Assembly (NCBI GenBank): GCA_033964015.1 | Contig: CM066925.1 | Location: forward strand, 12,570,204 to 12,634,203 | Reading direction: 5' to 3' | Length of the DNA: 64,000 nt | DNA from: Scolanthus callimorphus | Lineage: Eukaryota; Cnidaria; Anthozoa; Actiniaria; Edwardsiidae | In this document: positions 1 to 23,204 of the stretch, piece by piece | Position numbering within the stretch: position 1 is the first letter of the stretch | Layout: every line of letters begins with the position of its first letter | Notes under the pieces: generated by a model | The model's input: the letters and a program-made list of their open reading frames with translations, nothing else | Databases searched by the model: none | Told to the model about the DNA's origin: nothing | Program-made: the position numbers and the translations under genes

Positions 1-404
1 TTTCAAAATAAAATTTGTTAACCATTTTTGCATTTTGTTGCCTTTTTTTGGCACTTAGTTACCTAAAAACTACACTGCTCTCAGCCAATCAGAATCCAGA
101 GATTTTTTCATGTGTATTATTATCAGGAAAACAGAATAATACATGGGCGCTTGGAGATATGAAATTTATCTTCGAGTGTTCAAATTTTGAAATAAGTAAA
201 GTAGGTGCAGCGCTTATCCTCAAAGCTCTAAGCGCTTTACATTTTTGGAAACTCATCCTATAGAAACCAGTTTTACAAACAGGAGTGTGTGTTAGTATGG
301 TGAGTTCTGTGACACACAGAGGCAGGGGCGAATCCAGCATTTTGGAAAAGGGGGTGCGTTTTCTGTTTTGAAGAGCCAGACTTGTTAAAAGGGCTACTAT
401 AAAC

Positions 405-625
405 CTAGTCTTGGACTACATTTCGCCGTTTCAAACCATTTTTGCGGGGTACGTCCTTATCCGAGAAGACGCGAAGGTCTAACCATGTTTACAAATGTTA
501 GAGCAAAGGCAGCACCTTCTCCTCAATTATTTAGAAAAGACCCCGAGTGTTGGTCCGGCCGGGGTTTGAACTCCCAACCTCCCGCACATAAGCCCGGCGC
601 TCTACCACTGCGCTAACCGGTCCTC
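405..625 (-). repeat. tRNA-derived SINE copy 1
   Basis: On the minus strand the element begins with a tRNA-like head (about 553-622). This carries an A-box-like TAGCGCAGTGGTAGAGCG and a B-box GTTCAAACC. The anticodon stem and acceptor stem do not pair cleanly, so it is not a working tRNA gene. A non-tRNA body follows (GGTGCTGCCTTTGCT, TTCTCGGATAAGG) that is shared with a second copy at about 18170-18420. The shared head plus body defines a SINE. The family name is not assigned. Confidence 0.7.
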
Positions 626-1582
626 ACGAGTGAGATATCAAATTTGAACAGTCGAAGATAAATTTCATATCTCCTAGCGCCCATGTATTATTCTGTATTA
701 TTGCTCGGAGCGAGCGTAGCGAGCGGAGAGCAAGTCTATTCTTGCCGTTACATGCGTGAGAGGTGATTTTTCATGTCTTTTTCGTGTCCACAAAATCATC
801 TACCCCCTCTCAAAAGTGAGGTCAGCGGTCAATATATGCGCCGTACATGCGCGAGATGTTAGTATAGACAATTTTTATGTCCCGGTAGCAATGTTCATGT
901 CCATATGCATTCTTGACGTTGTTTAAATGACGTTTGACCTCAGAGTTCGCGTTTTCGATAACTGACACGTAGTTTTAATTACGGTCGAGCAATGTTTATC
1001 AGAATTCAGCTAGGGTGTTTATTAGGCTTGCGGGTTTCCAGTTGGTCAAGCAAACAAGTGAAAATTGTGAAAATTATTAAAGGACAAGGTTCACAATTTG
1101 TGTTTGTGAGACCACTCAAAGTGATGCCCGTAAATTTGTGAGAACGATAACTTGAGCAAGTGAGCAATCCGTCATAATCTATTTAGCTTACAACGAAACG
1201 CAGCTCTTACATCTGTCAACCAAACCGTAACTAGATGTCTAGATCTAGGCGCCCGAGAGAAATTCAATATTTGTAGAAAAAACCCAAAAACATTTCCGGC
1301 TAAAGAAATTGCACTTTTACAGTCTACAACATTCAACGATACCTCATTGTCTGATTTTACAGCCATAGCTCCGAGCATTCCCATATCTTTCAGATATTTC
1401 TAGTTATCTATTCTATTTCTTTCCATTCTCTCGTCACTCCCTGATTAAATGCTACTAATAAAGATTTTCTGAGTGTATGTTTGACATTCTAGTCTTAACC
1501 AAGCACGTTGCTGCGTGACCCCGTTGTCTTGTCCTCTTCTCCAGAATCATGCGAACTCTACACACTTCACTACGCGAAATCG

Positions 1583-1790
1583 CGTGTGTGTTTTTACTGC
1601 CATTTTCATAATTCTGCGAACTCCCTACTTTACTCCGGATCGAACACCAAACTGCGTTTTGACTTCTGTCCACCAAACCACCAAACAAGGCAGCGCATGG
1701 ATTTTTTTCTTAGTTTCGTTTCGGCATTTTATGGTGAAAATTTTGATTTTAAAGCCTATGCTGTCCGGTGCTATCCTTAATGCATTAATG
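1583..1790 (+). repeat. Old dispersed repeat, empty-site paralogue of 22.17-23.1 kb
   Basis: The run from TACTGCCATTTTCATAATTC through AAACTGCGTTTTGACTTC to CATTTTATGGTGAAAA matches the two halves of sequence that flank the transposon at 22225-22989. Here the halves are contiguous. It therefore serves as an unoccupied reference for that insertion. The repeat itself is unclassified. Confidence 0.7.
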
Positions 1791-1868
1791 CCTGCGTAAG
1801 ATCGCCTATATAGAGCTGTTCTCTCGTTTGATTGACGGAAGCCAAACCGCGGTTGTAGTGTTTGCACA

Positions 1869-2427
1869 GTAGAAATCCTAAATGTAATAACTGGCCCTAA
1901 GTGTAAGAAAGGCCCCAAGTGTAATAAAACTTGGCCCTAACTGTAATAAAGGCCCCAAGTGTAATAAAAAGTGGCCCTAAGTGTAATATAATGGCAATGA
2001 CCATACAACGTCCTAGTTGGAATAAGTCAGCGTTGTTATATCAATATATTACAGTGATACCTCAATTAAGCGGCCATCCTCTATTGAGCAGCCACTTTTT
2101 AAAGTCCCAAAATACCGTATTTGTCACTCCTACTAGGACGGATATTTCTACCGCAGTAAACGGGGTTTAATATGAAGCAAACAGCGCGGGCTTTGTAATA
2201 TTAAGTATCGGCTTCGGGGTACTCATGGAACACGAGCCTAGGTGTGTGCTGCTACGTCTTTGAGAAGCTGACCTTAAACCTGCAACTAAGTTCTATTCTG
2301 TATCACGTGCCAGTTTGTATGATCATTGCCATTAGTAGAGCCAACTTTTATTACATTTGGGGCCTTTATTACACTTAGGGCCATTTCTTATTACACTGGG
2401 GGCCTTTATTACATTTAGGGCTTCTAC
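1869..2427. mobile_element. Inverted-repeat element with internally tandem termini
   Basis: The left end (GTAGAAATCCTAAATGTAAT) and right end (read on the minus strand GTAGAAGCCCTAAATGTAAT) are inverted copies. Both termini continue into several approximately 20-bp tandem units of the form GGCCCYAAGTGTAATAAA. The middle has no coding capacity. It looks like a non-autonomous DNA transposon of about 560 bp. The superfamily is unknown. Confidence 0.65.
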
Positions 2428-2886
2428 AAGGTTAACCAAGCTACATCCGGGTCTGGATTGGGGGTATGGGGGGCTGGATATGTTGTTAAAATTATTGAAC
2501 ATGAAGCTGCCCTGAGACCTGCTAGTTGATCTCTAAAATGAAGCGGGGGAGGGGGCCTACCTCTCCCTACCTCCTGGCCTCGCCCTCTTTCCCTACCTTT
2601 GAATTCCCTCTTTATTTTCTTCCCTCCCTCTAATCCCTCGAGGGTTGTCCAATACACACGACCTGGGCCAAATTGGTTGTCGGTTATAATTTACGGTCTT
2701 TGTCGGTTATTGGTAAAACTAATTTAATAATTAACCTCGTAAAGTTAAAATATGAAAAGTGTGCATTTATTTATTTAAAATATTGAGTGTTGACAGTGCA
2801 AACAAGAAATTCTGAGCTGCTTTGTGCACAGGTCCACACTAATGACAATGTAAATTCAGCATTTACTTGACTTGATGAAAAAAAAA

Positions 2887-3145
2887 ATAGGACCATACTT
2901 CCAGACAAAGAGCTGAAGCGTCGTATGGCGACCGTACGGTTCTTACGCCCACGCCAGAGATTTCGGCCCTGACAGTCGCTATCCTGTGTTGAATTGCTCA
3001 GTAGCTAGATACCTATGGGTGAGAGAACGCCCGGCCACCAGACCATATAAGGACGCCCCTTGTACCGTTAGTGAACAATCAACTAATTAATGATGCATCA
3101 CCAACGTATTTATAGGCCTGAAGTGTGTGTTAGAGATCCATGTGG
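2887..3145. repeat. Dispersed repeat family X, copy 1
   Basis: This stretch of about 260 bp begins after an A-rich tract with GGACCATACTTCCAGAC. It contains CCAGAGATTTCGGCCC, GAACGCCCGGCCACCAGACC and GACGCCCCTTGT, and is clearly related to about 23205-23470. There are no terminal inverted repeats and no open frame. It could be a SINE or an RNA-derived retrocopy. I could not match it to a known small RNA. Confidence 0.6.
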
Positions 3146-4081
3146 GTAACGTTGTTGGCTTTCGTTGTTTGGCTTCCGTCAATCAAACGAGTGAACAGCT
3201 CTAGTAGTAGCTTATAGTCACGAAATGCAGAAATGTTTTTCACAGTTGCCGTTTAGCATGTTTTTTACTTATATTCCAATAGTATGCATTACATTGACAC
3301 GGTGGAATGAGATTTTTTTAAGTTGTCCGTTTGCGCATGCGCGCAACGTCATCTTGTATTTTTATTTTCCATGAACAGACGACCAATAAACTGAAAGATC
3401 ATCTAAGGATGCCCAGTGTCAGTTATACCTATTGAAATTCAGTAATCTCTGCTCTACTCCCAGGCGCTGAAAAGTCCAAAGCATTCGCTATTCTCGGAAA
3501 ACGTTTTATTTAATAAACTGGCTGGAATAATTTGTGAAAAATTTCGGTACAGTAGCCGGTTAACACATTTTTGTCGTTAATCGGTAGTTTTTTTATCCAA
3601 GTTTGTTGGTAGTCGGTAACTTTTATGCCCGATTTGTCATTAGTCAGTTAAAACCCCATCCAGACCCTGCTACATGTGCGTGTGTACTGTTAGCGACTCA
3701 GTTAATGATCCACTCTTGGTTTGCACTAATTTCGAAGAGCTCTTTCCTATCGTGGATATGACTTAGCAGTAAGTAACGGAGACGGAGATGTAAGGACGCT
3801 TGCGTTCGTGTGAAAATCACAGAACGAAGACGAACTGAAGGAGACGTAATGCACCAGTCAATTGTAACGGGGGAGGGTGGGGGGAACGTGGGCATATATA
3901 CGTATAGGTCAGGTTTTGTTCCCGACTACATGGGGAATATTCTCTTCATGGACCCCCCACCCTTGAATGTGGCGAATTAGGTGGGGGATAGAATTTTTTC
4001 CCAAACTCTCGGTTCACCTTAGAATTACATCTTCCTCCCTCTTAAACAGGAGCGCTGACCACATGCCAAACGATGCAAAAC

Positions 4082-4449
4082 CAGGCCCGTAGCCAGAAAA
4101 AATCGTTACCGAGGCAGAGTGAGAGAAAATAAAATCGTTATACAAATTCTCCCATTTATGAAGCAGTACTAGTTTAGCATTAACAGTGCTACGCGACCTC
4201 AAAATGCAATGTTGCGATGGGCGATTTTAAGCTGCCATTCAAACCAAAAAGGCTGGATTCGGCAACTTCAGTGGGTTGACATTGCTTGCCAAATCAACGA
4301 AAATGGTTTTACGCTATCCTTTGGTTTCCTTGCCTCGAATGTTCTAGAAAATTGACATTACAATTTTCTTCATAAAATCGCCAATTGCAGTGAGAATTTT
4401 GAGGTCGCGTAGCAGTGCCTCGCTCACCTCAATGCTGGCTACGGGCCTG
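4082..4449. mobile_element. MITE-like element, CAGGCCCGTAGCCAG ends
   Basis: The element starts CAGGCCCGTAGCCAG and ends with the inverted form CTGGCTACGGGCCTG. The segments inside the ends (GCTACGCGACCTCAAAAT and its reverse) are also partly inverted. There is no coding sequence. CAG...CTG ends of this type are typical of small non-autonomous hAT-like elements, and related ends recur in this window at 15.7, 25.8 and 37.7 kb. Confidence 0.6.
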
Positions 4450-5166
4450 AAAACGAGATTGATGTGATTTTCCGAGGAGCTTTGAGTAAGTTATTTGTCA
4501 TATTTTTTTACCAATGCATTATATATCTTATTAGGTGCTTTCCTCATTTCTCCCTAATAATTTTCGGAAGTGTTCAGTGTATACTCTCGAGATATACGAT
4601 GTGGAGGGCGGCCCCGAGAAGTGGGGGAATTTCCCACATGTTTTGCCCGAAGGGTGGGGACAAAAATCTGGTATGGCTCAGCTGGAAGTCCATGTCCCCA
4701 CCCTTCCCCGAGGTTGGGGGGGTGGTGGTTACAATTGACTGGTGCATAAGCGTGAAGGAAGCAGAACGGAAGGTTTCATTTTTCTTACGTCTCCGCTTAC
4801 GCTTACGTCGCTACTGTCACGACGATTTTCACACAAACGTAAGCTCTTTATTGTCACTCGTAGAAAAGAAATGTGCAAACAAAAGTCTAAATCTATCTAT
4901 TGATTCATATGGATATTGATAGCAAGCACTCTCCGTCTCTCGATCCGTCCCCACGGCTGCTCCCTCTGCCCAGTCTCCACTTCCGCGCACCACCGCATAT
5001 CACGATCACGTGACCATACCGCTGTCCTCTTCGCCATCTTGGCTTTGGAACAAAAGGTTCCATCAACGTGGCTCTCGCGAATTCGCCGCGATAGAACCTC
5101 CAGAAATCCCTCATAATTATCCCTCTCAGCCCCTAAAACCTGGATCTGTAGCCTTTCTCTGTCGCC

Positions 5167-16554
<11,388 letters not shown>

Positions 16555-16627
16555 TTTTTATTCTAATGTATCACAATAACACACTAGACAAATTCGCTTG
16601 CCAGAGAGTTTTGTAGCAAAGCCATCT

Positions 16628-16633
16628 AATAAA
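16628..16633 (+). terminator. Polyadenylation signal of STT3A
   Basis: AATAAA lies 74 bases beyond the STT3A stop codon, at a position expected for a short 3' UTR. Confidence 0.6.
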
Positions 16634-16649
16634 TATCTTAAAATACTTT

Positions 16650-17439
16650 TACAATGTCGTTGTGTCGTTATTTAGTTCACAATTGTGGTTGATCTGGTAG
16701 AACGTTAAGTTTAGTAACCCTTGGAAAAATCAAAGGCTGCTATAGGACAGCTCGCATATATAGAGAAGCAGTGGTTTAAGATAACTTTTCAAAGTCTTAC
16801 TTATAATAAAAAATTACACCACACACGCACACTTGGTGAACGCCTGCTCGCTGGGTGTTACAGCAAATAGTTTATTTTCTGTTTTACTATGACAAATAGC
16901 TTAGTTGGTTATGATACAATACAATACAATAATTTATTTAGAGTCAGTGACGTGGGGAGAGGTTACCCGAGCTCCCGAGCCAGAAGCTCATGTGAAAAAC
17001 GCGCGACTGTTATGATACAAAATAAAAGATCTTTACATATTAATATTTATGCAGCAATTATCAGCTAACCGTCTCTACCAAAAATCGTCGATATCACGTC
17101 CCAAAACTGGCGCACCACGCAGTCGAAAAAAGACCTTGCTTGAGGTTCTAGAATATTTGATATCTATATTCTTTTTTAGCTTCAATCAAGCAAAGTAACA
17201 TTTCATATAAATAAATTCGTTTTCTGTGGCCTTGCTAAAACGCAAGTGGTCCTTGCTATTAAAGCAATGCGGCTAAGCAGCGATCAATATGAAACTTCTC
17301 CATTAATATTGATACCTTTGCACGTAAGCAGGCATTGAGAATTTAGCAAATCATCACGAGCTGATCCTACTGAAAATTCTCCAATCTGACATATAACTAA
17401 TTATACGGCATCTGTTAAGGAGAATTGCTATTCGAAAGG
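16650..17439. other. Intergenic region between STT3A and the Hint gene
   Basis: This is AT-rich spacer between two convergent genes. It contains an ACAAT-repeat followed by AATTTATTTAGAGT (about 16910-16945). A related AATTTATTTAGAAT segment occurs near 47.43 kb. I see no exon or structured RNA. Confidence 0.5.
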
Positions 17440-20400
17440 CTAACTCAAAGTGGTAAACTTTTGTACCAGACCCATAAGCGAGTCTGCGTACCAATGAATA
17501 CCTTGCAGCCCTGCACCAGGCATACTTTCGTACGATTCATAAACTCCGAGCCAGTTTCCAAAAGCCTTCAAAACCTTGGAGATCTCTGCCCAGGCCCTTA
17601 GCGGCCACATTACATAGTGAGCGACCTGGTGCGAGTCCCAGTGCGCGTAACACGAAACCAGAACGCCGTCCACGAGCATGGTCCCGTCACTGGTCAGCGG
17701 CGCGTATATGCCCTTCTCTGTTACCATAGTGATGGATACCACCTGGCTTAGTTTAACACCTTTTGGATTATATCCCCAGAGGCGGTCACCAAATAGTCTC
17801 CTTTCCTTATTTGGTCAGCAAAAACAGTTACCATTCTTCTTGAGCTGTTCTCTCCTTTGAAGACTATATGTTTGCCAGATACTCGAAGACTCTGCCCATT
17901 TAAAAGTTTGATTGACAGGTAATTGACTTGGTCTTCTTCCTGCCTGTGAAGGAACCCTATGACGTCAGTGTAGCTATGGTAACTGCGAGAGTCGAGCGTC
18001 TTGATGCGGTCGCCAATCTTGAGTTCGCCCATGGTTACCCTGTGCCCATCCTCCAGCTCAATTTTGCTGACTCAGGAAAACAGTAATGGAACCAGTCTTC
18101 ATCATGAGACCCTGAAACGCAAGCTGGACATGATTACAATTTAGAATAGCAGCAGTAACGTATCATAAACGTTTTTCCTCTCCGTCCACGAGCGGGAGGT
18201 CGTGAGTTCGAATCTCGGCCGGACCTACATTCGAGGTATTTTCTAAATAGCTGAGAGTGGAAGGTGCTGCCTTTGCTACAACGTCTGCAAACGATAAGTA
18301 CCTTTCGCGTTTTCTCGGATAAGGTAGGTCCCGTCACTCGCATGCACTTCACCAACCTGACCCCGAGGGACGTTAAAGAACCACGGGGACGTCGGACTGC
18401 CCATCCTCAGTGCAAGTCTTACAACTAATTACTATAATCCACTACACTGACCATACTAACTATGCACTGACAAAGAGAACCTCATAATTGGAGCCTCGCT
18501 GAGCTGTGCAGGATGTCCCGGCCCTTGGGAAAATTTTGTAGAACAACAAAGATTGACCCACCTTTTCCAAACTTGTAGACAGCAACATATTTGCCATCTC
18601 CGATTCCACCTTCACAGTTCTCTTCATGCGCTATACCATCATTAGCATAAGTATCCTTCCCCCCTGCCCAACACTCCCACATGTTCTCAATCCCAAAATA
18701 GCGGCTCTCGTTAGCTTGCGCACAAAGTGAACAATTATCAATCAGTGTCTTCGTGTCCCAGCTTCCCCAGTGCTTCCCTTTGATCTGCTTTTTGAAGGTC
18801 TCGATCATGTATAAAAAAGGAGGGAGTGGGTCCCCTTGTTTGCGTTTTCTCTTGAGGTTAAAGCATCCCACATAGACGTACTTGGGAACTGTGAAAAAGA
18901 CATGTGTAAATAGAGCAGATTGCGTATGACTGTAAAAAGTGCCGTGAAACGGAGCGGTACTGTCGCGGTGGCTGTACGGAACCTGACCTGCTGTACGGTC
19001 ACGGTCGCGGCGCGGCACAACTCTTTCGCACTTTTCACAGACATACGAAATCTGCTCAAGAACCACCGCGTTATAGTGATTTTACTAGCCTGGTAGCAAG
19101 CGTTCCTGTGGAATTTTCAGGCCGAGAAACTCGAGCGAGATTTGGGCCGCGCGACTAAAAACTCACTCGTGGAATTTCTCCCGCTATCTAATACTGATTA
19201 CACCTTTTCCGCTTGAGCGGGGGTCCTGTGGATTGTTTCCCTAAAGGCTGGTTTCCATATAGTCATATCTGTCGCATGTCGTATCTGTCGTATCTGTTGT
19301 ATGAAAAACATTTAATGCGACTCATAAGACTATATGGAAATGACTCGTGTAAGACAGTCCAATACGACAGATACGACACATGCGACACATGCGGTCGTAT
19401 CACTGTCGTATGGGATAGAAAAAATTATATCTCTGCGACATAGTCGTATCTGTCGTATCTGTGTCATCAGCCGACCGCGAAACAATGAAAATTGGAATTA
19501 TTCTTTTGTTTCACGGATACGACAGATACGACTATATGGAAACCAGCCTTAACTGCCACTCATGCGAAACAAATCCTTTGTTTGGTCACATGAATATTAA
19601 AGAGCTTGCTCGTGCGTTAAGGGGAAAACAAAAGATTTCGTTCGCTTCAGTGCCAGTTGGGGAACAAACCACAGGATTCCCGCCCAAGAGGAAAATGTCT
19701 ATTGACTTTGACGCTTCCCGTTTGTGAGTGGATGCACTTGTTTCACAAAACGTTGATTGGGCTAAGGCACGAAATGTTTGCAACAAAGGACTGAACACAG
19801 AATGAGATTTCAGAAATGACTTGAGATGGCGAGGACATTTGGCAGTACATGTTTACAGGTGCGATTTTTGTCGCACTTGTCGCAGCAATTCCAACTCGCT
19901 AGTGTCAACTATCATGCGATTTTCGAGCATTATGAATCTCGTAAGAAGTGCGTTGTTTCCCAGCCGCTTCAGTTACTTACTCTTCTCTTCATCATTAGCC
20001 TTTTGTTTTTTGGCCACATCATTTGCCTTCGCAGTTTCGTCAATGACATCTGCATAAAAGACGACAAAAGTGTGGAAAATAAATATACCTATTTGTATAT
20101 AAGTTTATGTTGCTCCCTAAAACAGATTAAGCAAACTATACTCCATTAATAAAGTCTTCTCTGAAATGCTTTTGACAAAAAGAAAGGCCGCACAAATACT
20201 CAACACTTTTGACTTTTAGTGCCAATCTTATTAGTGTCATTCAAGTGATACAAAAGTTGGGTTGTTCTGCTGAATACTGACGGATGAGAGCTTACCCATA
20301 AAAAGGAAATTTCTTTTTGATAATTAAAATGTTCTTTAAAAGCTTTAAAATGATATATAATAGCGGTAATTAGCTTAAAAGGAAACGAAATGGCAACTAT

Positions 20401-21304
20401 GTTGGCAAAAACACCGTGAACCTTTCGCCAATTCCTTGTATAGGCACAGTATTTTACAAACCTGTTATGGTTTTGGTTGGAGGCTTAGCTTTCTCCGGTG
20501 GTTTGGGTACCTCTTCCTTTTTGGCTGCTGATACCTCCTTTACTACATTATCTGATTCTATCTTGTACTCTAGTAAAATAAATTTATTCATGGTGGTTAT
20601 TGAATTATGTACGCTCGTACATAGGGCTCAACTGCTCAACTCTGGGCGAAACAGTCAAAAGTAACAAATTGGTTAGATAATTGAACCCTCGATTGGCGAA
20701 TGTTATTTTTGTGAATATGTCACATTCATTAATACTGTTTAAATTGTTGTATAACAGTGAAGACTAACAAATTAGTTTGTTAAACTTTTTGTCGTCCTCT
20801 CCTATAGCAGCGACTAGAAATACGTATTATGTTTTTGCAAGGAATGAGGATGAAGTGTGACTATCACCTGGGCAGGCCACAATAGCCCTCACCGTCTGGT
20901 ACCGCTATCAAAGAATTGCCCATTCTTACAAGCACATTTTTCAGTCTTAACAACAATTTCACACAACCTTTATATTTAGTACAATATTCTTTCCGTTCCT
21001 TGCTATATCCAAAGGCAAATAATATAGCCCGTTCTTTACCTTGAAGATTAGGAGAGTTGATAGGCGAAAACTTAGCGTTGTCGAACCACGTCACGTCGGT
21101 TCTTCCAGAGGAAATTACTGAAAACGAAGGATATAAAATACCGTTATTTTTGACATACCAAAAAATCAGAACTGGACCGTTTTGTAGTGCAAACATCGGT
21201 CGATCGATAACAAAAGATGAAGTTTGTTGCTGCCACGAACCCTTACCCGAGCTGACCACTGCAGCTAACAGCAAATAAGCCGCGACGTCGCCAACGTTTG
21301 CCAT
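17440..21304 (-). CDS. Secreted multidomain protein with C-terminal hedgehog-type Hint domain
   Basis: There are five exons in gene order: 20893-21304, 20461-20569, 19981-20049, 18562-18888 and 17440-18111. All have GT-AG sites and matching phases. Exon 1 starts with a signal-peptide-like hydrophobic N-terminus (VAAYLLLAAVVSS) and an unrecognised domain. Exons 2-3 give a charged Lys/Glu/Pro linker. Exon 4 encodes a Cys-rich domain with VGCF, CAQANESRYFGIE and ECWAG, resembling WSC-like domains. Exon 5 encodes the Hint domain: starting CFPES, the DGHRVTMGELKIGDRI turn, SGKHIVF (conserved His) and DGVLVSCYA. Hint domains self-splice or cleave with a Cys nucleophile, and in Hedgehog they attach cholesterol. 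There is one apparent break near 17745-17752: a one-base loss in an A run makes an early TAA, and the domain continues in the next frame to the stop at 17440. Adding one base gives 1590 coding bases (529 residues). The domain calls are good; the substrate and the ligand, if any, are unknown. Confidence 0.82.
18170..18420 (+). repeat. tRNA-derived SINE copy 2, 5'-truncated
   Basis: It keeps the B-box part (GTGAGTTCGAATCTCGGCCG) but lacks the A box. It then matches the copy-1 body (GGAAGGTGCTGCCTTTGCT, TTTTCTCGGATAAGG) and extends further to CCCCGAGGGACGTTAAAGAA. It sits in the last intron of the Hint gene. Confidence 0.65.
18911..19058. mobile_element. MITE family A, copy 1
   Basis: It begins TAGAGCAGATTGCGTATGAC and ends with the inverse, CATACGAAATCTGCTC. 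The GC-rich interior is itself imperfectly palindromic (GGTACTGTCGCGGTGG, GGTCACGGTCGCGGCG). Flanking TA suggests a Tc1/mariner-type TA target. It is related to copies at 41.8, 63.5 and 63.8 kb and lies in the Hint gene's third intron. Confidence 0.7.
19245..19549. mobile_element. PIF/Harbinger-like MITE with TAA target duplication
   Basis: The inverted ends AGGCTGGTTTCCATATAGTC and GACTATATGGAAACCAGCCT are flanked by TAA on both sides (19242-19244, 19550-19552). The interior is rich in TCGTATCTG/CAGATACGA units. A TWA target duplication is typical of PIF/Harbinger elements. No transposase is present. It lies in the Hint gene's third intron. Confidence 0.7.
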
Positions 21305-22224
21305 ATTTTCAAGGTAACGGTTCGAATCTGGAAAAGAGGGGAAAAGGTTACAGGAACCACATGAGCTAAAGAGAGGATTCCGTTTAAAAATCTGTCTGGT
21401 ATACTATGTATCACAACTTGATGTTGTTACGAGTTATATTCCCTGTTGCAATCTTACTGCGTGGATGTAAATTAATAGTAGGCTACATCACATTTCCACT
21501 GCACCACGCACTACATCTATGTCAGTGTCATACACTCAACTGAGAGTAGTCTTGGATGTACTCGCCACTAACTGTTTTATAGACACACTGGCTTGATGGA
21601 CCTATGTTGTGCAATTTATAATCCAAAAATGTATTTGTTCATACAGTCTAACCGGGATTACGAATGCTATGCTCATAAAACGAACGTGCAACAGTAACTA
21701 TTGGTGCCAATTATGAAATATTTGCAATGTTTTTATGTTCTTTCGCGTCTACTATATGTTCAATCAGAATCACCTTGATAATTGCATGACACTTGCTGGA
21801 ATTCTCAAAGTCTTGGAATAAAAAATCTAAAGCTCATCCTCATTTAACTCACCTTTCTTATCCAACTCTCCCAATTTCTATCTGTTCCCTTTTGAAATCT
21901 TCCTTCCTTCTAACCTTTTGATCGTGTTTCACCAAATTCGCGTTCCAGAAGCATTAGACATATGTTTAGATGTTGCAGGATCTCTGGCATGCAGAAAACA
22001 TGGCGTCTCGCCGTGACAAACAATTAGTAACCTGTCTGTTTAGGGGAATGCGACCTGTTTGTTTGTAATTAAATCTCATTCCAAAGTAAACAACATGTCT
22101 AAAGTAGTTTGTGTACTGTGTTCACGGAGTAAAGGATGCGTGAAATTACTCATGGAAAATATATAGTTTCTGATAGTGTGTTTACTGCCATTTTCATAAT
22201 TCTGCTAACTCCCACTTTACATTT

Positions 22225-22989
22225 TTCCCTGCTAGCAGAGGCCACTTCTTGAAGTGGCCTCTGCACACAAATGTCACAACCTCGTCCAGGATCGTGGACG
22301 TACTTGACTGGTTTGGCTGGTTTTACAAGAATGGCGTCAGTGTTTTTGCTTCGAAATCGCGCGCTTTCACGAGTGATTTCTTGTTCAATGACCAACGCAC
22401 AACATTTTGATCAAATTTCTGTAGAAAATAAAACGATCTCCAGCGAATTCTCAAAGGCAAACTTTAGAATGAGTATCAGAGCTGCGTTTAAGAGCCTTTA
22501 AATTGAGTAAACGAGCCATTAAAGACCACAAAAAGTGATTTTGTGTACAGCTGTAGAGCAGATAAATTGATGTTTTCTTGCTCGCGCACAAACTTGATCG
22601 ACCAGTTTCTCCAAGCTCACGCCATTTTCTCACACATGCGCGACAGAGAATGACATTTGTGTGCAGAGGCATTCTCGTACCCAGAGCTCCCCAGCTCGTC
22701 TGCTCGCAGGGGAGGCTCTGGGGACATCCATTTGAGGACCGTCTATGATTGGTTGACTTTGAGCGTTGGAGCATGCGCTGAAAGGTCTTTCTCTCAGCGG
22801 CTCTGTATTTAATCTCGCGCATGCGTCAGTGGCTGTCACCAGAGCCTCCCCCGCGAGGTTTCGAGCCGGGGAGCTCTGGGTTTGAGAATGGTGCAGAGGC
22901 TACTTTTTGCGTAGTTGAAAAACACAAGAAAACATTAAATGTAAAAGAAAATGCAGGGAGATAAAAAAGTAGCCTCTGCTCGCAGGGAA
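22225..22989. mobile_element. hAT-like non-autonomous transposon with 8-9 bp target duplication
   Basis: The ends TTCCCTGCTAGCAGAGGC and GCCTCTGCTCGCAGGGAA are inverted copies. TTTACATTT flanks both sides (22216-22224, 22990-22998), the size expected of hAT insertions. The left terminus contains a perfect 14-bp-stem hairpin (GCAGAGGCCACTTC/GAAGTGGCCTCTGC). The host sequence on either side joins up with the unoccupied paralogue at 1583-1790. A related end fragment occurs at about 44469. There is no transposase gene. Confidence 0.82.
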
Positions 22990-23204
22990 TTTACATTTCT
23001 GAACGCCAAACTGTGTTTTGGCTTCAGTACATCAAACCTTTTATGACAGGCGCAAGGACTTTTTCTAAATTTTGTTTGCATTTTATGGTGAAAAATTTGG
23101 TTTTAACGCCTAGGTACTATTAGTAACAGAGTTTTCGCCTCAGCCCAATTACAAAATCAAGGACCGAAGGTCTAATTTTATAAAAAAAGAAAAAAGAAAA
23201 AAAA

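Larger units (their letters stand above)
1..5166. other. Intergenic region upstream of STT3A
   Basis: I see no convincing exon here. The open frames present are short, lack family motifs and mostly coincide with repeats. The stretch holds a tRNA-derived SINE (about 405-625), an older repeat also present near 22-23 kb (about 1583-1790), an inverted-repeat element (1869-2427), a dispersed repeat shared with 23.2 kb (about 2887-3145) and a MITE-like element (4082-4449), which lies between weak inverted ends at 3719-3726 and 4873-4880. The last 250 bases before the STT3A start are more GC-rich and probably contain its promoter and 5' UTR. No clear TATA box was found. Confidence 0.6.

Noticed and set aside
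553..622. Possible functional tRNA gene on the minus strand
   Set aside because: It has A- and B-box-like sequences, but the acceptor and anticodon stems mispair and the copy is fused to a repeated non-tRNA body, so it is a SINE head.
18889..19066. N-terminal extension of the Hint gene exon 4 frame
   Set aside because: The sequence upstream of 18888 is a family-A MITE, and an acceptor (TTTTTCACAG) in the correct phase lies at 18889.
20864..20892. Longer exon 1 of the Hint gene using the CCCAG|GTGATA donor
   Set aside because: That junction puts exon 2 out of frame; the GACG|GTGAGG donor at 20893 gives the right phase.
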